Source: Microbacterium testaceum StLB037 (GTDB lineage: Bacteria > Actinomycetota > Actinomycetes > Actinomycetales > Microbacteriaceae). Taken from it: DNA of 64,000 nucleotides. The position numbers and the translations under genes are program-made. Positions 61,326 through 64,000 of this stretch are shown piece after piece (positions within the stretch are counted from its first letter, which is position 1; every line of letters begins with the position of its first letter). The stretch lies in assembly GCF_000202635.1 (NCBI RefSeq), contig NC_015125.1, positions 2,666,001-2,730,000 on the forward strand, written 5' to 3'. The notes beneath the pieces are model-generated. The model did no database searches. It saw nothing but the letters and a program-made list of their open reading frames with translations, and was not told the origin of the DNA.

Positions 61326-62768
61326 TCAGTAGACGGTGGTCGGGGTGTTCTCGACGGTGTCGGGCTCCCGCGGCGCGTTCGGATCCGGCAGCGGGTCCGG
61401 TCCCTTCTGCGCGTACTTCTTGATGAGTCCGAACTCCACCACCGCGAGGCTCGCGTAGGTGAGTGTGAAGGCGATGAGCGAGACGAGCACGCTCCAGCCC
61501 GGGACGCTGGGGGAGACGCCGTCCTGCGTGAGCATGAGGCCGAAGACGATCCACGGCTGCCGGCCCATCTCCGTGAAGACCCAGCCCACGAGGCTCGCGA
61601 TCATCGGCAGGGGAGCCGCCCAGATCGCCACGCGCCACATCCACTGCTTCACCGGGCGGGTGGCCTTCTTACGCGTGACCCAGAGACCCACCGCGCTGAT
61701 GAGGGCCGTGAGGCCGCCGAGGGCGATCATCCAGCGGAAGGCCCAGTAGGTGACCCACAGCACGGGCGCGAAGTTCCCGTCCACCTGGTCGGCGAACTGC
61801 GGGAACATCTGCTGGCTGTACATCGTGTTCAGGTCGTTGATGCCTTCGACGCAACCGTCGAGGGAGTGCGTCGACAGGATGCTGAGGAGGAAGGGCACGC
61901 GGATCGAGAACAGCTCGCTCGTGCCGTCGGGGGTGCCCAGCGTGAAGATCGAGAACGAGGCATCCTGTCCGCAGACGGTGTTGAAGGTCGCCTCCGCCGC
62001 CGCCATCTTCATCGGCTGGGTCGCGACCATCACCAGGCTCAGCTGGTCACCGGCGATCGCGACGAGCACGAAGGACACGATCGCCGACCACAGGCCGAAG
62101 CGGAGGGTCGTGCGCATCATCTCGACGTTGCGTCCGCGGGCGAGGTGCCAGGCGGAGATCGAGGCGACGATCATGGCCGCGAACATCCAGCCCGAGAAGA
62201 TCGTGTGCGGGAAGGCCGCGAGCGCCACGGGGTTGGTGAGCATCGCCCAGAAGTCGACGAGCTCGGCGCGGTGGCCGTCGGCGGCCATCTGGTAGCCGAC
62301 CGGGTTCTGCATGAACGCGTTGGCGGCGATGATGAAGTACGCCGAGAACGTCGCGCCGAGGGTTGCCATCCAGATGCTCGCGAGGTGGGCGAGGCGGGGG
62401 AGTTTGTCCCAGCCGAAGATCCACAGGCCGATGAACGTGGCCTCGAGGAAGAAGGCCAGGAGCCCCTCGAACGCGAGCGGGGCGCCGAAGACGTCGCCGA
62501 CGAAGCGGGAGTAGGCCGACCAGTTCATGCCGAACTGGAATTCCTGCACGATGCCGGTGACGACGCCCATCGCGAAGTTGATGAGGAAGATCTTCCCGAA
62601 GAACCGGGTGAGGTGCAGCCACTTCACGTCCCCGGTGCGGTACCAGACGGTCTGGAAGATCGCCACGACGAGCGACATCCCGAGCGTCAGAGGCACGAAG
62701 AGGAAGTGGTAAAGGGTCGTCAACCCGAACTGCCAGCGGGCGAGAGCAAGGGGGTCGAGCCACTCCAC
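61326..62768 (-). CDS. cydA: Cytochrome bd oxidase subunit I
   Basis: 480 residues from GTG 62768, which follows GGAGG at 6 nt. The N-terminal ARWQFGLTTLYHFLFVPL carries the heme b595/d-side His, GREVGDVFGAP-like FVGDVFGAPLAFEGLLAF and the quinol loop follow, and the heme b558 ligands lie in the middle helices (FPHTIFSGWMFA). It reduces O2 with quinol at low oxygen. An in-frame ATG at 62810 was rejected because it falls exactly on the operator palindrome. Confidence 0.95.
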   Translation of the reverse strand: MEWLDPLALARWQFGLTTLYHFLFVPLTLGMSLVVAIFQTVWYRTGDVKWLHLTRFFGKIFLINFAMGVVTGIVQEFQFGMNWSAYSRFVGDVFGAPLAFEGLLAFFLEATFIGLWIFGWDKLPRLAHLASIWMATLGATFSAYFIIAANAFMQNPVGYQMAADGHRAELVDFWAMLTNPVALAAFPHTIFSGWMFAAMIVASISAWHLARGRNVEMMRTTLRFGLWSAIVSFVLVAIAGDQLSLVMVATQPMKMAAAEATFNTVCGQDASFSIFTLGTPDGTSELFSIRVPFLLSILSTHSLDGCVEGINDLNTMYSQQMFPQFADQVDGNFAPVLWVTYWAFRWMIALGGLTALISAVGLWVTRKKATRPVKQWMWRVAIWAAPLPMIASLVGWVFTEMGRQPWIVFGLMLTQDGVSPSVPGWSVLVSLIAFTLTYASLAVVEFGLIKKYAQKGPDPLPDPNAPREPDTVENTPTTVY

Positions 62769-62793
62769 GAGGAGCCTCCGATCAAGGTGTGCT

Positions 62794-62810
62794 ATGTGGT
62801 CAGACCACAT
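62794..62810. promoter_or_regulatory. PadR-type operator between cydA and padR
   Basis: ATGTGGTC-A-GACCACAT is a perfect palindrome (8-bp arms) and fits the PadR-family pattern ATGT-N9-ACAT. It lies 26 nt upstream of cydA and about 90 nt upstream of the divergent regulator gene. Confidence 0.75.
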
Positions 62811-62901
62811 GCTACGCCGCGCCGCATCGCGTCATTCCGCGTTGATTCGGCGTCGAACCATATACTCGGAAAGTCATTTCTCGTGCGTGTTCGGAGAGTC
62901 C

Positions 62902-63453
62902 ATGTCGGTGCGTCAGAGCCTGCTCGCGATCCTCGACCACGGCGCCTGTTACGGCTCCCAGCTGCGCGCCGAGTACATCCGTCGCACGGGTGCCTCCGTC
63001 AACGTCGGGCAGGTGTACACGACCCTCGAGCGGCTCGAGCGCGACGGGCTCGTCGCCAACGACGGCGTGGACGACGACGGTCGAGTCCTGTGGAGCGTGA
63101 CGCCCGCGGGACGCACCGAGGCTCGGGCCTGGCTGCAGTCGGCCTCCGTGGCCGACGGTCGCGACGAGGTCGCCCTGCGCATCGGCCTGGCGGTCACCCT
63201 GCCGGGGGCCGACGTCCGCGGCATCCTGTCGGCGCAGCGCGCGGGCGTCCGGGCTGCGCTGTCGGAGGAGGCTCGCCGCTCCGGGGGAGAGGACGTGGTG
63301 GGCGTCGCGGTCGTCGCGGCGGCGCGGCGCGCGCGCCTCGAGGCCGAGCTGCGCTGGCTCGACGAGGTGGAGCGGATGACGATCGGCCGTGCGGGCATCG
63401 CGATCTCCGAGGAGCGTCCGCGTCGGGGTCGGCCGGCGCGCGCGACGCTGTGA
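62902..63453 (+). CDS. PadR-family transcriptional regulator
   Basis: 183 residues. N-terminal PadR winged helix (SVRQSLLAILDHGACYGSQL, then VNVGQVYTTLERLERDGLV) and a C-terminal helical dimerisation part (Vir-like). ATG 62902 follows GGAGAG; the in-frame ATG at 62794 overlaps the operator and precedes the TATACT -10 box at 62861-62866. Being divergent from cydABDC with a PadR-like palindrome between them, it is the likely repressor of the oxidase operon. The signal it senses is unknown. Confidence 0.88.
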   Translation: MSVRQSLLAILDHGACYGSQLRAEYIRRTGASVNVGQVYTTLERLERDGLVANDGVDDDGRVLWSVTPAGRTEARAWLQSASVADGRDEVALRIGLAVTLPGADVRGILSAQRAGVRAALSEEARRSGGEDVVGVAVVAAARRARLEAELRWLDEVERMTIGRAGIAISEERPRRGRPARATL

Positions 63454-63552
63454 AAGTGGCTAGCCGGGCATAGGCGTTTCGTCAAGGGTCGCGCGGCGCA
63501 GAACTTCAGGGCGCAGGGTGAGAACACACCCGGACGACCTCAGGAGTCTCAC

Positions 63553-63828
63553 ATGGTCATGGAAGCACCGCTCAGCCGTTCGGGTCACGTCGTCGCCGCG
63601 AAGGCGGCCGCGAATTCGGCGCCCGTGGCCCCGATCGAGATCCCGTGGACGCGCATCGACATCGACCTCTACGAGGTCGCGCGCGACGGCTACATCGTCG
63701 GATACGTCGAGGTCGTCGGCTCCGTCTTCGTCGCGCTCGGCGGCACGCGCTACGACCGCGCGGTGGAGGTCGCCCAGCTGCTGACGTTCCACGCCGCCGT
63801 CGAGGCGGTCCTGCACCGCGCCGCGTGA
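63553..63828 (+). CDS. Small protein of unknown function
   Basis: 91 residues after a good CAGGAG site. Not recognised. The sequence has a short flexible head, then PWTRIDIDLYEVARDGYIVG, YVEVVGSVFVALGGTRYDRA and a helix VEVAQLLTFHAAVEAVLHRA, consistent with a small alpha/beta domain. No Cys, no membrane segment, no signal peptide. The spelling of codons is typical of the genome, so it is probably a real gene. Confidence 0.75.
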   Translation: MVMEAPLSRSGHVVAAKAAANSAPVAPIEIPWTRIDIDLYEVARDGYIVGYVEVVGSVFVALGGTRYDRAVEVAQLLTFHAAVEAVLHRAA

Positions 63829-63832
63829 CGGC

Positions 63833-64000
63833 TCAGCGCACGAGCGTGTAGCCGGCCTCGTCGATCGCCGCCGCGATCTCGTCGTCGTCGACGGGCCGCG
63901 AGGTCGTGAAGCGCACGAGCGACGCGTCGCCGACGCGAAGGTCGACGTCGACCACGGCGACGCCCTCGAGGGCGTTCAGTTCCTCGGTCACCGCGCGCAC
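63833..64000 (-). CDS. Heavy-metal-associated (HMA) domain protein, 5' part outside the window
   Basis: Open from the right edge to the stop at 63833-63835. The 55 residues visible (AVTEELNALEGVAVVDVDLR, ending AAAIDEAGYTLVR) are the typical C-terminal two thirds of a CopZ-like HMA domain. The metal-binding CxxC would lie immediately upstream, beyond the window. It is either a free copper chaperone or the end of a longer protein. Confidence 0.75.
   Translation of the reverse strand: MRAVTEELNALEGVAVVDVDLRVGDASLVRFTTSRPVDDDEIAAAIDEAGYTLVR

Noticed and set aside
62769..62810. ATG 62810 as the start of cydA and ATG 62794 as the start of padR
   Set aside because: Both lie inside the palindrome 62794-62810; later starts with good ribosome binding sites give the family-typical N-termini.

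Overview
The window is chromosomal DNA from a very GC-rich actinobacterium. The codon usage, the tRNA-Trp-secE-nusG-rplK-rplA order, the cydABDC order and the individual proteins look most like Microbacterium or a near relative (Microbacteriaceae). This placement rests on recognition only. About 92% of the window is protein coding, and several starts look leaderless, with a TANNNT hexamer 6-7 nt before the start codon.

Layout. 1-3.5 kb: end of a tandem universal stress protein, an APC-type amino acid/amine permease and a succinate-semialdehyde-type dehydrogenase, closed by a hairpin. 3.5-8.1 kb: a two-gene minus-strand operon of an Hsp90-family ATPase and a large TPR-like helical-repeat protein. 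8.4-13.0 kb and 25.3-26.5 kb: the transcription/translation core (tRNA-Trp, secE, nusG, rplK, rplA, then rplJ-rplL behind an attenuated L10-type leader). This core is split by two accessory segments. Each segment contains one AbiEi-like/DUF559-like putative nuclease gene bracketed by its own family of 60-90 nt palindromic repeats (10.1-11.6 kb and 23.8-25.2 kb). The larger segment also carries a polar amino acid ABC importer, a nitronate monooxygenase, acylphosphatase, a LysE exporter with a divergent LysR regulator, a quinone-oxidoreductase-like enzyme, a MarR-regulated DHA2 exporter, a stand-alone YqaJ-type nuclease and an orphan siderophore-interacting (SIP) domain protein behind an iron-box-like site.

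26.6-30.8 kb: a very large secreted endonuclease/5'-nucleotidase with an LPRTG anchor. Its signal peptide is out of frame with the rest because of a C6 tract. 30.9-35.9 kb: a LacI regulator with two matching operators and a sugar ABC importer (binding protein and two permeases, no ATPase). 36-46.5 kb: DUF305/DUF3105 pair, Bcr/CflA exporter, PAP2 phosphatase, HerA-like ATPase, MHS-type transporter, carboxylesterase, NAD(P)-binding DUF2867-type protein. 46.5-55.1 kb: molybdenum cofactor synthesis (mog-type, moaE; moaA-moeB-moeA-moaC-moaD), an HTH-TOBE molybdate regulator and modABC. 55.2-63.5 kb: an FUSC-type membrane protein and the cytochrome bd oxidase operon cydABDC, divergent from a PadR regulator with an ATGT-N9-ACAT palindrome between them. 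The window ends with a small unknown gene and the 3' part of an HMA-type metal-binding gene.

The most interesting signals are: (1) two putative nuclease genes, each embedded in a private set of palindromic repeats and placed at junctions of the ribosomal-protein cluster, an arrangement that resembles REP/RAYT couples but has a different protein family; (2) an extreme over-representation of the heptamer GGATGCC/GGCATCC (about 115 by eye in 64 kb), which overrides normal codon choice and forms inverted pairs in five terminators, as DNA-uptake or HIP1-type genome signatures do; (3) the phase-variation-like C6 frameshift; and (4) a repeat translated into the tail of CydD.
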